64,000 nucleotides of DNA from Aliivibrio_A kagoshimensis (lineage in GTDB: Bacteria > Pseudomonadota > Gammaproteobacteria > Enterobacterales > Vibrionaceae): positions 1 to 64,000 of the forward strand of contig NZ_JAKJSQ010000010.1 in the NCBI RefSeq assembly GCF_050337105.1, written 5' to 3'. How positions within the stretch are numbered: the stretch's first letter is position 1; each line of letters begins with the position of its first letter. Below the pieces are notes generated by a model that ran no database searches, had not been told where the DNA came from, and worked only from the letters and a program-made list of their open reading frames with translations. Made by a program: the position numbers and the translations under genes. Below, in pieces: positions 16,604-25,206 of this stretch.

Positions 16604-17737
16604 ATGGCTATTAATGTAAACACTAACGTGTCGGCAATGACAGCACAGCGTTACTTAAACCAAGCATCTGATGGCGTGGGTAAGTCAATGGAACGTTTGT
16701 CTTCAGGTTATAAAATTAACGGTGCTAAGGATGATGCGGCTGGACTACAAATTTCCAACCGTTTAAGTTCCCAGGCTCGTGGCCTTGACGTTGCTGTTCG
16801 AAATGCCAATGACGGCATCTCCATTGCGCAGACGGCGGAAGGGGCGATGACTGAGTCGACAAGTATCTTACAACGTATGCGTGATCTTTCACTACAATCT
16901 GCAAACGGATCCAACTCCGACTCAGATCGTGTGGCTATCCAAGAGGAAGTCTCGGCACTTAACGATGAATTAAATCGTATTGCTGAAACCACTTCTTTTG
17001 GTGGTAATCGTCTACTAAATGGTACGTTCGGCACAAAATCGTTTCAGATTGGTTCTGATTCGGGTGAAGCGGTTATGTTATCGATGGGTAACCTTCGTTC
17101 AGATAATGCTTCGATGGGCGGGATGACTTACACCGCTGAAAACGGAAAAGACAAAGACTGGGCGATCAATGCTGAAAACGCAAATCTTACGATAGCGTTT
17201 GTAGATAAAGATGGAACCGAACAAGAGCTTACAATCAATGCAAAACAGGGTGATGATATTGAGCAGGTTGCGACCTACATCAATGGTCAAACTCGGTTAA
17301 TCAACGCTTCTGTATCAGAGAAAGGAGAGCTGCAAATTGTCTCTTCGAACGCTGATATAAAAGGAGATATTGCATTTGGTGGTTCATTAAATAGCGAATT
17401 AGGCTTGGGTCAAAGCAAGGCTGAAACGGTACAAGATATTAATGTATCCACAGTAGGTGGTTCACAAAAAGCAGTGGCATTATTAGACTCTGCTTTACAG
17501 TTTGTTGATAGTAATCGTGCACAATTAGGTGCATTCCAAAATCGTTTTAGTCATGCAATCTCTAACTTAGACAATGTAAGTGAGAATGTATCGGCGTCGA
17601 ACAGTCGTATTAAAGATACGGATTTTGCGAAAGAGACAACATCAATGACAAAGTCTCAAATTTTGCAGCAGGCGAGTTCTTCTATTCTTGCTCAAGCAAA
17701 ACAGACTCCCAATGCAGCACTTGGTCTGCTTGGATAA
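16604..17737 (+). CDS. Flagellin, third of three
   Basis: This 377-residue flagellin has the conserved N-terminus (INVNTNVSAMTAQRYL; LSSGYKINGAKDDAAGLQIS) and C-terminus (SRIKDTDFAKETTSMTKSQI; QTPNAALGLLG). The NAALGLLG end and the FGTKSFQIGSDSGEAVML segment put it nearer the FlaB/FlaC/FlaD-like Vibrio flagellins than FlaA. The letter is left open. The ATG has GTGGAG about 8 bases upstream. A sigma-28 promoter precedes it and a terminator follows. No flaG gene lies between it and fliD, unlike many Vibrio. Confidence 0.93.
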   Translation: MAINVNTNVSAMTAQRYLNQASDGVGKSMERLSSGYKINGAKDDAAGLQISNRLSSQARGLDVAVRNANDGISIAQTAEGAMTESTSILQRMRDLSLQSANGSNSDSDRVAIQEEVSALNDELNRIAETTSFGGNRLLNGTFGTKSFQIGSDSGEAVMLSMGNLRSDNASMGGMTYTAENGKDKDWAINAENANLTIAFVDKDGTEQELTINAKQGDDIEQVATYINGQTRLINASVSEKGELQIVSSNADIKGDIAFGGSLNSELGLGQSKAETVQDINVSTVGGSQKAVALLDSALQFVDSNRAQLGAFQNRFSHAISNLDNVSENVSASNSRIKDTDFAKETTSMTKSQILQQASSSILAQAKQTPNAALGLLG

Positions 17738-17758
17738 GTCATGAGATAATAAGCTATA

Positions 17759-17793
17759 GAAAATACCGGATTGAGTTCCGGGTTTTCTTTTTC
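17759..17793 (+). terminator. Terminator after the flagellin genes
   Basis: A stem of roughly ACCGGA / TCCGGG flanked by A-rich and T-rich arms, followed by TTTTCTTTTTC, lies just downstream of the third flagellin. Confidence 0.75.
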
Positions 17794-17842
17794 ATTCCCT
17801 CCTCATCGTTAAATCTATTCTTTTCCTCAATTATCTAAAAAC

Positions 17843-17860
17843 TGGTTCGATATTTGCTTT
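17843..17860 (+). promoter_or_regulatory. Sigma-54 promoter of fliD-flaI-fliS
   Basis: TGGTTCGATATTTGCTTT has GG at 17844-17845 and GC at 17856-17857 with the 10-base gap. The start is expected near 17869. A GCGGCAA motif at 17943-17949, followed by CCGC at 17957-17960, lies downstream inside the leader, a position like that reported for FlrC enhancers in V. cholerae. Confidence 0.78.
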
Positions 17861-18016
17861 ATATCTATTGGGGACATTTCATTTCAATAGTTTTGGCTTT
17901 AATTTATTGATTTTAATATTGTTTCTATGTGTATTTTGTTAAGCGGCAAATTATTACCGCATAATGATATCGATTATGAGCTCGTTTCGTTTTGAAATAG
18001 TAGATAAGGAATCTTA

Positions 18017-19693
18017 ATGAGCGTGAACCCTATGGGGCCATCAGGTGGATTAGATGTCAATTTAATCACCCAAAAAGTAGTTGATGCGGAGCGTATACCT
18101 CGTCAGAACCGCATTGATAACGATCGAACTGATATTCAAACCAATATCAGTGCGTATGGCCGTCTTAGAGAGTCACTCGATAGCATCAAATCATTAATGA
18201 ACAACTTTCGACAAGAGAAAGCCTTTGCGCTTCGAAATGCAGAATCAAGCAATGATGAAGTGATGTCTGCTACGGCGTCAACTGAAGCACTAGCAGGAAA
18301 GTACAGTGTCAACGTGCTGCAATTGGCACAAGCGCAAAAATTGGCTTCATCAGCCATGCCTGAGGATACTAAGTTTGGTCCAGGTGAGATGACGCTGCAC
18401 CTAGGTGATAAAGAGTTTACGGTTAACATTAAGAGTGAACACGCTACTCTGGTTGATGTGGTTAAAACAATCAATTCAGGCCAACCCAACCCAGGCATTA
18501 GAGCTTCCATCATTAAAGATAATGCCGGATCGAGATTGATATTGGGTTCAGATCGATCTGGCGTAGAGAATCAGATCAAAATAGATGTATCGGCGATGCC
18601 GGGTAATGCCTTGCATAATTTTGGCTATACTTCCTATGTGGATCATGCATTAGGTAGTGTTGATGACATCGCTGAAAGTGCTTACGATTATATGACTGAA
18701 GAGCCTGAAACCAAAACGGCTGAAGAGTTAGAGAGAGAGCGAAGAAAAGACCCTGATGACCCAACCAGCTCGATTCCAGGTTGGAGTGAGGAGACGTCAG
18801 GAACGCTGACTAGTGCACTGCCTGATGAAAGTACTACGGCGGATATAAGCACGGCGGCAGTGGATATGATTCCGGGATTAATTGGTACCGTCGCCGGCAT
18901 CAGTATGCCAGCGGCCCTTGCGGTGACTGCAGCGCAAGCGGGTTATAATAAATCGGTTGGAATGAGTGAATTGCAATCTGCAACAGATGCGAAGGTGATT
19001 GTGGATGGTATTGCAGAGATCAGCAGTGAAACCAACGTAATTTATGATGTCATACAAGGTGTGGATTTAACGTTAAAGTCGACGTCAAAAAAGTCTGATA
19101 AGCCATTAGAACTTGATATTCAATATGATAAACAGAGTGTTAAGGCATCAATAGAGCAGTTTGTAGAATCTTATAATCAGTTCTTTCAAGTATCAAAAGT
19201 ACTGGGTGGCGTCGATCCTGAAACAGGGCGTGCGGGTCCTTTATCAGGGGAGAGTGTGGTGCGTTCTTCACAGTCTCGAATGAAATCAGTCCTGTCGACT
19301 GAGATTGAAGCCGCACCAGAGTCGATGAAGAGCTTGACAGAGTTGGGTATTTCGACCACCAGACAAGGTAACTTAGAGATAAACTACAATATTTTGGATG
19401 AACAGTTAGAGAAAAACTTTGCTAATTTGCATTCATTTTTTGGTGGACAAAATGGTTTTGCTAAAAAAGTGGAAGATGCCATTCAAGATTTTACTAATGT
19501 CAGTGGGCCAATACGTACCCGAGAGACTTCATTAAAGGATCAAAATTACCGATTAAATGATACTCAAGTCACATTAGATCGACGCATGGAAAGTCTTGAA
19601 AAAAGAACCTTAGCGAAGTTTTCAAACATGCAAGAAGCGACAGGGAAAATGAAGACTCAGTTAGCGGGAATGATGAATGCATTACCAGGTTAA
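18017..19693 (+). CDS. fliD: Filament cap protein FliD (HAP2)
   Basis: FliD caps the filament and folds flagellin at the tip. The 558-residue protein is shorter than the roughly 660-residue FliD I recall for other Vibrio. It has the N-terminal FliD_N region (SGGLDVNLITQKVVDAERIP; KYSVNVLQLAQAQKLASSAM) and the FliD_C region (VDGIAEISSETNVIYDVIQGVDLTLKS; SYNQFFQVSKVLGG). Between them, about residues 232-330, is an acidic low-complexity stretch followed by a hydrophobic run (MIPGLIGTVAGISMPAALAV). The start has TAAGGAATCT upstream. The start of fliD-flaI-fliS. Confidence 0.93.
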   Translation: MSVNPMGPSGGLDVNLITQKVVDAERIPRQNRIDNDRTDIQTNISAYGRLRESLDSIKSLMNNFRQEKAFALRNAESSNDEVMSATASTEALAGKYSVNVLQLAQAQKLASSAMPEDTKFGPGEMTLHLGDKEFTVNIKSEHATLVDVVKTINSGQPNPGIRASIIKDNAGSRLILGSDRSGVENQIKIDVSAMPGNALHNFGYTSYVDHALGSVDDIAESAYDYMTEEPETKTAEELERERRKDPDDPTSSIPGWSEETSGTLTSALPDESTTADISTAAVDMIPGLIGTVAGISMPAALAVTAAQAGYNKSVGMSELQSATDAKVIVDGIAEISSETNVIYDVIQGVDLTLKSTSKKSDKPLELDIQYDKQSVKASIEQFVESYNQFFQVSKVLGGVDPETGRAGPLSGESVVRSSQSRMKSVLSTEIEAAPESMKSLTELGISTTRQGNLEINYNILDEQLEKNFANLHSFFGGQNGFAKKVEDAIQDFTNVSGPIRTRETSLKDQNYRLNDTQVTLDRRMESLEKRTLAKFSNMQEATGKMKTQLAGMMNALPG

Positions 19694-19732
19694 GATGACT
19701 ATTCAGGCAATCAATGGTGGTAAAGGGGTGTA

Positions 19733-20023
19733 ATGAGTAACTTAATGAACCAATTAGCTGAGTTAGATCATACTTTATTGTTTGAGCTTAACAGTAGTGA
19801 AGCTGATGTTGATAAGATAGTTCGATTGGTTGATTGTCGTGAACAGTTATTAACTGAAGTATCGAACGGTACAAACGTTGATAGTAAAACGTGGAGTTGT
19901 GCGGTGGAAAGGACTCAGCAAGTGCTTACTCTTATGGGTAACGAAACCAGTTCGTTGGCGACGCAAATGCAAAAGCTCCGACATAGCAAGAAATCTGTTC
20001 AGATGTATAATAAGTTTTTATAA
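19733..20023 (+). CDS. flaI: FlaI, FliT-like flagellar chaperone candidate
   Basis: This 96-residue protein is mostly helical and charged (LAELDHTLLFELNSSEADVDKIVRL; MQKLRHSKKSVQMYNKFL). It lies between fliD and fliS, where Vibrio carry flaI. In enterics this place is taken by fliT, the FliD chaperone, so a FliT-like export-chaperone role is inferred from position and size rather than from a diagnostic motif. A GGGG ribosome site precedes the ATG and fliS follows after 14 bases. Confidence 0.8.
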   Translation: MSNLMNQLAELDHTLLFELNSSEADVDKIVRLVDCREQLLTEVSNGTNVDSKTWSCAVERTQQVLTLMGNETSSLATQMQKLRHSKKSVQMYNKFL

Positions 20024-20037
20024 AAGAAGGAAAACCA

Positions 20038-20448
20038 ATGAGAGGTTCTCTACAGGCTTACAAAAAAGTATCCATTGATAGCCAATTGGGCTCTGCGTCA
20101 CCTCATAAGGTCATTCAGATGTTGATGGCCGGTGCAATTGAACGCCTTATTCAAGGAAAACTGTCAATGCAACAAGGCAACCTAGCAGTAAAAGGTGAGC
20201 GTCTTGGTAAAGCATTAGACATAGTGATCAGTTTACGAACTTGTCTCTCTATGGATGATGGCGGAGAAATTGCGGAGAATTTGGATGCATTGTATGAATT
20301 TATGATCGCTCAAATTACTAAAGCGAATCAGTACAATGAAGCTGAACCAATTGATGACGTTGTTGAAATGCTGCGTGAAATCAAATCTGCATGGGATCAA
20401 ATCCCCACAGAGTTTCATAATCTAACTGCTGAAAAAATAGGCAAATAG
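20038..20448 (+). CDS. fliS: Flagellin export chaperone FliS
   Basis: FliS binds the C-terminus of flagellin in the cytoplasm and prevents premature polymerisation. The 136-residue product has the family features: YKKVSIDSQLGSASPHKVIQMLMAGAIERL near the N-terminus and the helical bundle including LGKALDIVISLRTCL. AGAAGGAAAA precedes the ATG. It is the last gene of fliD-flaI-fliS. Confidence 0.94.
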   Translation: MRGSLQAYKKVSIDSQLGSASPHKVIQMLMAGAIERLIQGKLSMQQGNLAVKGERLGKALDIVISLRTCLSMDDGGEIAENLDALYEFMIAQITKANQYNEAEPIDDVVEMLREIKSAWDQIPTEFHNLTAEKIGK

Positions 20449-20508
20449 ATTGATTTTATATGACACTACTTTGAAATTGAGAAATTTTCTCTCCTTCAAC
20501 GTGTTATA

Positions 20509-20537
20509 TTGCCTTATCTAACGCTATTATTTACAAT
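20509..20537 (+). promoter_or_regulatory. Sigma-70 type promoter of flrA
   Basis: TTGCCT (20509-20514), a 17-base spacer and TACAAT (20532-20537) make a reasonable housekeeping promoter. No sigma-54 element is visible here, as expected for the gene at the top of the hierarchy. The inferred start near 20544 gives a leader of about 75 bases. Confidence 0.6.
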
Positions 20538-20618
20538 TAAAATAATAATGGATCTTGAATTACTGCTGTTCACACACTGAGCCTCAGACATTCTTAAGTA
20601 GGCACGAATAATTCTTAT

Positions 20619-22100
20619 ATGCATGGTTTAGCCAAAATACTCGTAATAGAAGACGATAATCAAAATCGACATGATTTAGGTGTTATTCTTGAATTTATTG
20701 GAGAGCAGTGTCAGCGTATCTCCTCTCAGGAGTTAGAGAGCGTTGACTGGGATGCTCCTTGGACAGCGTGTCTGCTCGGACAGATAGGCGACGTATTAAC
20801 CGTCGTTTCAAAGCTGACCTCATCTAACCATATTCCTGTTATTACGCTAGAAAACTATCGAGAAGTCCTTGAAAATACGCCCAGCTTTGTTGGGGAGTTA
20901 ACTCGACCGATTAACTATTCACAGATCAGCGAAGCTCTTCGTCATTGTCAGGACTTTTTAGGACGAAGAGGTTATAAACACCCAAGTCTATCCCGTCAAA
21001 ATATGCTGTTTCGTAGCATGGTTGGCCGCAGTGACTGCATCAGTGAAGTTCGTCATCTTATGGAACAAGTCGCTGGAACCGATGCCACCGTTCTCATTTT
21101 AGGTGAGTCGGGAACAGGCAAAGAGGTGGTTGCCCGTAATATTCATTATCACTCAGCACGCCGAGATGGACCTTTTGTCCCCGTAAATTGCGGTGCTATT
21201 CCTCCAGATTTATTAGAAAGTGAGCTGTTTGGTCACGAGAAAGGCGCGTTTACTGGTGCGATTACCGCCCGTAAGGGTCGCTTTGAGTTGGCAGAGTCAG
21301 GCACACTTTTTCTTGACGAAATCGGTGATATGCCGATGTCTATGCAAGTTAAATTATTAAGAGTCCTGCAAGAACGTAGCTTTGAACGTGTTGGTGGCAG
21401 TAAAAGTATTAAAACTAACGTTCGCATTGTTGCTGCTACTCATAGAGATCTTGAAGGTATGATTTCTGCGAGTGATTTCCGTGAAGATCTCTACTATCGA
21501 TTGAATGTATTTCCTATCGAAATGCCCGCATTAAGAGACCGGAAATTTGATATTCCTCTTTTACTGCAGGAGCTATTAACTCGAATGGAGGCAGAAGGGG
21601 GCAATCGAATTCGATTAACGCCTCGTGCCGTTAATTCCTTAATGGAACATGATTGGCCAGGAAACGTGAGAGAGCTGGCGAACTTGGTTGAACGATTATT
21701 GATTCTATTCCCTGGTGAACTGGTTGATGTGAACCATCTGCCGACTAAGTATCGTTATAGTGATATCCCAGAGTTTCAGCCTGAGTTCGAATCAGATGCT
21801 TCCTCAATCGAGGAGCAAGAGCGAGCAGCTCTTGCTGATATGTTGGCTAACTTCGAAAGTGAGAGTGATATCGCAACTGCGGTTACCCCACTACCGACGC
21901 TGAGTCCCTCTTCAGATCTGCCTATTGATGGGGTCAACTTAAAAGAGATGCTGGCGGATGTTGAAGTAAACATGATCTGCCAGGCATTAGAAGCTCAACA
22001 TGGGGTTGTCGCACGAGCTGCCGATATGCTTGGAATGCGTCGTACTACCTTGGTTGAAAAAATGCGTAAATACAATCTGAATAAAGACGATCTGAAGTAA
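20619..22100 (+). CDS. flrA: Master flagellar regulator FlrA (sigma-54 activator)
   Basis: FlrA is the class I activator that turns on flrBC, fliE.. and flhA.. with RpoN; it is homologous to Pseudomonas FleQ and in V. cholerae is inhibited by c-di-GMP. The 493-residue protein has a receiver-like N-terminus (1-120) that lacks an obvious phospho-acceptor Asp. An AAA+ domain follows (Walker A GESGTGKE at 162-169, GAFTGA at 209-214, arginine-rich RDLEGMISASDFREDLYYRL). The C-terminal Fis-type helix-turn-helix includes VARAADMLGMRRTTLVEKM. The ATG lacks a good ribosome site, which may keep the level low. Confidence 0.95.
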   Translation: MHGLAKILVIEDDNQNRHDLGVILEFIGEQCQRISSQELESVDWDAPWTACLLGQIGDVLTVVSKLTSSNHIPVITLENYREVLENTPSFVGELTRPINYSQISEALRHCQDFLGRRGYKHPSLSRQNMLFRSMVGRSDCISEVRHLMEQVAGTDATVLILGESGTGKEVVARNIHYHSARRDGPFVPVNCGAIPPDLLESELFGHEKGAFTGAITARKGRFELAESGTLFLDEIGDMPMSMQVKLLRVLQERSFERVGGSKSIKTNVRIVAATHRDLEGMISASDFREDLYYRLNVFPIEMPALRDRKFDIPLLLQELLTRMEAEGGNRIRLTPRAVNSLMEHDWPGNVRELANLVERLLILFPGELVDVNHLPTKYRYSDIPEFQPEFESDASSIEEQERAALADMLANFESESDIATAVTPLPTLSPSSDLPIDGVNLKEMLADVEVNMICQALEAQHGVVARAADMLGMRRTTLVEKMRKYNLNKDDLK

Positions 22101-22102
22101 GT

Positions 22103-22116
22103 GACAGTAAATTGAC
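22103..22116 (+). promoter_or_regulatory. Candidate FlrA (FleQ-like) box upstream of flrBC
   Basis: GACAGTAAATTGAC matches the published Pseudomonas FleQ consensus GTCAATAAATTGAC at 12 of 14 positions. The right half TTGAC is perfect and the left half is degenerate. It lies about 55-70 bases upstream of the sigma-54 site. See the matching palindromes at fliE and flhA. Confidence 0.55.
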
Positions 22117-22171
22117 GTAATTTAAATGAGCCACTTCGCCGTAAATATATGATATAAAACAATAAAAAGAC

Positions 22172-22187
22172 TGGCATGTATTGTGCA
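22172..22187 (+). promoter_or_regulatory. Sigma-54 promoter of flrBC
   Basis: TGGCATGTATTGTGCA has GG at 22173-22174 and GC at 22185-22186 with the 10-base gap. It sits over an in-frame ATG at 22176, which therefore cannot be the flrB start; the ATG at 22224 is used instead. Confidence 0.83.
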
Positions 22188-22223
22188 TTCCAGTCTTTTG
22201 TCTTTATATGGTGGAAATTTGGC

Positions 22224-23327
22224 ATGACAGAAGTGAACGAAGTCGAACCGACTCTTAAGCAACCCCGCTCTAGTGAACCTAACTCACCCTTAGGCACTCT
22301 AGAAGAGCAAGTGACTCGTTACAAGCAAGTATTAGATGTGATGCCTGCTGGTGTTATTCTGTTAGACACCCAAGGTGCTATTTGTGAAGTGAACCCTGAA
22401 GCTTCCAAGCTCCTTGGCGAACCACTACTTGGTGAAAAGTGGTTCTCAGTCATACAGAGAGCCTTTGATCCTAAGGAAGATGATGGGCATGAAATATCAC
22501 TGCGTAATGGACGTAAAGTTCGTTTAGCTATTTCCGCTTCAGACATGGGCCAGTTGATCCTTATCACTGATCTTACCGAAACCCGGTTGCTACAGTCGCG
22601 AATGAGTGACATGCAGCGCTTATCTTCACTAGGTAAAATGGTCGCCTCACTTGCCCACCAAGTCAGAACCCCGTTATCCAGTGCCATGTTATATGCCTCA
22701 AATTTAGGCGCACCCAACCTACCTGCTCCAACCCGTATTCGCTTTCAAACCAAACTGGTCGATCGATTGCACGATCTTGAGAAACAGGTTAATGACATGC
22801 TGCTGTTTGCTAAGGGAGGAGATAATAAAGTCGTAGACCATTTCTCCATTGCGGATCTGGTTGATGAGTTTACTCCAATGGTTGAAGCTGTGATCACCAA
22901 TAATCAGGTGGATTATGCGGTTGAAGTGGAAGACGAATCAGCCATGGTTATGGGTAACTCAAACGCTATTGCGAGTGCAATTAGCAACTTAGTAATGAAC
23001 GCCATTCAAGTTTCTGGAAAAGAGTGTCAAATTGATGTCTATTTCAGAGCGGTTAACAATGAACTCCGTATTTCGGTACAAGACAATGGACCAGGGATAC
23101 CGTTATCGCTACAAGATAAAATAATGGAACCATTTTTCACGACTCGCTCACAAGGAACCGGGCTAGGTTTAGCAGTAGTACAGATGGTATGCCGTGCACA
23201 TAAAGGCAGTTTAAATCTTCATTCAGTACCCGACGATGGTGCTTGCTTTACCGCTGTTATCCCCCTTTCAAATAAATCAAACACCGCTTCTGAGGCAGAA
23301 ACGTTGAATTCTGGAGAAATATCATGA
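22224..23327 (+). CDS. flrB: Flagellar sensor histidine kinase FlrB
   Basis: FlrB is the cytoplasmic kinase that phosphorylates FlrC. The 367-residue product has a PAS-like domain (about 35-125: LDVMPAGVILLDTQGAICEVN) and a HisKA domain with the phosphorylated His145 in LAHQVRTPLSS. The HATPase domain shows SNLVMNAIQVS (N box), DNGPGIP and GTGLGLAVVQMVC. No transmembrane helix is seen, as known for FlrB. The ATG at 22224 is chosen because the upstream in-frame ATG lies within the sigma-54 promoter. The stop overlaps flrC by 4 bases. Confidence 0.94.
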   Translation: MTEVNEVEPTLKQPRSSEPNSPLGTLEEQVTRYKQVLDVMPAGVILLDTQGAICEVNPEASKLLGEPLLGEKWFSVIQRAFDPKEDDGHEISLRNGRKVRLAISASDMGQLILITDLTETRLLQSRMSDMQRLSSLGKMVASLAHQVRTPLSSAMLYASNLGAPNLPAPTRIRFQTKLVDRLHDLEKQVNDMLLFAKGGDNKVVDHFSIADLVDEFTPMVEAVITNNQVDYAVEVEDESAMVMGNSNAIASAISNLVMNAIQVSGKECQIDVYFRAVNNELRISVQDNGPGIPLSLQDKIMEPFFTTRSQGTGLGLAVVQMVCRAHKGSLNLHSVPDDGACFTAVIPLSNKSNTASEAETLNSGEIS

Positions 23328-24781
23328 ATCAAAGCACAGTACTCATCGTAGAAGATGATGAAGGCCTACGTGAAGCCTTAGTGGATACTTTGGCGCTGGC
23401 CGGTTATGAATGGCTAGAGGCAGACAGTGCGGAACAAGCGTTGTTGATACTTAAAGAGCAAGCCGTTGATATTGTCGTTTCAGACGTTCAAATGGCCGGT
23501 ATGGGCGGGTTGGCACTATTGCGAAACATAAAACAACACTGGCCTAAACTACCAGTACTGTTGATGACGGCTTATGCCAATATTGAAGATGCCGTTGGAG
23601 CAATGAAAGAGGGCGCTATTGACTATATGGCTAAACCCTTCGCTCCAGAAGTCCTGCTCAACATGGTTAGCCGTTATGCCCCGGTAAAAGCGGAGCAATC
23701 AGATGCCATTGTTGCTGATCCGAAAAGTTTAAAACTGCTTAGTTTAGCGGAAAAAGTGGCCGCGACTGATGCTAACGTCATGGTCTTAGGGCCAAGTGGT
23801 TCAGGAAAAGAGGTGATGTCACGTTACATTCATAACACCTCGAAACGCAGTTCTGGCCCATTTGTTGCCATCAATTGTGCTGCGATACCCGATAACATGT
23901 TAGAAGCGACCTTATTTGGTTATGAAAAAGGCGCGTTTACCGGTGCGGTACAAGCGTGTCCTGGTAAGTTTGAACAGGCGCAAGGTGGCACCATCTTGTT
24001 GGATGAGATCAGCGAGATGGATCTGAGTCTTCAGGCCAAACTCCTGCGTGTACTGCAAGAGAGGGAAGTAGAGCGACTTGGTAGCAGAAAAAGCATTAAA
24101 TTGGACGTTCGAATCCTTGCAACGAGTAACCGTGATCTGAAAAAATACGTACTGGAAGGTAATTTCAGAGAGGATCTCTACTATCGATTGAATGTGTTTC
24201 CAATTACCTGGCCTGCCTTAAGTGAACGACAGGGTGATATTGAACCTTTGGCGGTACATTTAGTGGAGCGTCACTGCCAAAAACAAGGGCAACCCGTTCC
24301 TAGCTTTAGTGAGCAGTCGATTGAAAAGCTAAAATCTTACACTTGGCCAGGTAATGTTCGAGAGTTAGACAATGTGATTCAACGCGCTCTGATCCTTTGC
24401 AGTGGAAATCTGATCTCTACGGACGATATTTTACTAGAAGGGCTAGATTGGAATGACGCGGGAGGTTTACAGTTAGCCGTAGAGCAGTCAGCTGCTGTCG
24501 CCCCTAGAGTGTCTCCCGTCGCTGAGCCAGAAGCAGCACAACCAATCACCGCTCAAAGTGAACAACATCCAACTCAAACGAGCACTGCACCTATATCATC
24601 GTCAGTGAGCGAGAGCTTAGGGGGCGAGTTAAGAGGGCAAGAGTTTGCGATCATTTTAGAGACGATTAATGCCTGTAACGGTAAACGAAAAGATATTGCT
24701 GAGAAATTAGGGATCAGCCCAAGAACGTTACGTTACAAGCTGGCAAAAATGCGTGATGCTGGGATTGAAATCCCATGTTAG
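23324..24781 (+). CDS. flrC: Flagellar response regulator FlrC (sigma-54 activator)
   Basis: FlrC, once phosphorylated by FlrB, activates the class III flagellar promoters with RpoN. The 485-residue protein has a receiver domain with phospho-acceptor Asp54 (VSDVQMAGMGG). The AAA+ domain has Walker A GPSGSGKE at 156-163 and the sigma-54 contact loop GAFTGA at 203-208. The Fis-like helix-turn-helix at the end includes RKDIAEKLGISPRTLRYKL. A proline/alanine/serine-rich linker (about 385-430) joins the last two. It overlaps flrB by ATGA. Confidence 0.95.
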   Translation: MNQSTVLIVEDDEGLREALVDTLALAGYEWLEADSAEQALLILKEQAVDIVVSDVQMAGMGGLALLRNIKQHWPKLPVLLMTAYANIEDAVGAMKEGAIDYMAKPFAPEVLLNMVSRYAPVKAEQSDAIVADPKSLKLLSLAEKVAATDANVMVLGPSGSGKEVMSRYIHNTSKRSSGPFVAINCAAIPDNMLEATLFGYEKGAFTGAVQACPGKFEQAQGGTILLDEISEMDLSLQAKLLRVLQEREVERLGSRKSIKLDVRILATSNRDLKKYVLEGNFREDLYYRLNVFPITWPALSERQGDIEPLAVHLVERHCQKQGQPVPSFSEQSIEKLKSYTWPGNVRELDNVIQRALILCSGNLISTDDILLEGLDWNDAGGLQLAVEQSAAVAPRVSPVAEPEAAQPITAQSEQHPTQTSTAPISSSVSESLGGELRGQEFAIILETINACNGKRKDIAEKLGISPRTLRYKLAKMRDAGIEIPC

Positions 24782-24806
24782 GACGAATAAATAACAATAG
24801 CCAACC

Positions 24807-24824
24807 TTGGCATATAACTTGCTT
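24807..24824 (+). promoter_or_regulatory. Sigma-54 promoter of the fliE operon
   Basis: TTGGCATATAACTTGCTT has GG at 24809-24810 and GC at 24821-24822 with the 10-base gap. The start is expected near 24834, about 44 bases before fliE. Confidence 0.88.
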
Positions 24825-24848
24825 TATTCCTAATAGAAGAGATGGTTT

Positions 24849-24862
24849 GTCAAATATTTGAC
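24849..24862 (+). promoter_or_regulatory. Candidate FlrA (FleQ-like) box in the fliE leader
   Basis: GTCAAATATTTGAC is a perfect 14-bp palindrome of the form GTCAA-N4-TTGAC, matching both half-sites of the FleQ consensus. It lies downstream of the sigma-54 promoter, between the inferred start and the fliE ribosome site. Confidence 0.6.
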
Positions 24863-24877
24863 CTAAAGAGGCAGCAG

Positions 24878-25189
24878 ATGAAACTTGGTGAATTACAGAG
24901 CGAAATGCAGACAATGAAACTGGAAGCGTCAAATACGATGCGTCCAGCGACAGGCAAGCAAGTATCAGAAGATTTTGGTGCTCTATTTAACCAAGCAATC
25001 AATAAAGTGAATGGTTTACAACAGTCCTCTAGTAACCTTGCGACACGTTTTGACCGAGGTGATGAAGGGGTATCGTTATCTGATGTGATGATTGCACGAA
25101 ACAAATCAAGTGTCGCCTTTGAAGCAACGGTTCAAGTTCGAAATAAGCTGGTCGATGCCTATAAGCAGATCATGAGTATGCCAGTATAA
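24878..25189 (+). CDS. fliE: MS ring-rod junction protein FliE
   Basis: FliE links the MS ring to the rod and is exported early. The product is 103 residues, the usual Vibrio length, with the family C-terminal motif (SDVMIARNKSSVAFEATVQVRNKLVDAYKQIMSM). The ATG at 24878 follows AAAGAGGCAGC. An in-frame ATG at 24842 would place the FleQ-like palindrome inside the coding region and has no ribosome site. It heads the long fliE..flhB cluster. Confidence 0.93.
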   Translation: MKLGELQSEMQTMKLEASNTMRPATGKQVSEDFGALFNQAINKVNGLQQSSSNLATRFDRGDEGVSLSDVMIARNKSSVAFEATVQVRNKLVDAYKQIMSMPV

Positions 25190-25206
25190 TTTTCGGGAAT
25201 TAAGCA

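Noticed and set aside
22176..22223. Upstream ATG of flrB
   Set aside because: It lies inside the sigma-54 promoter and cannot be on the mRNA.
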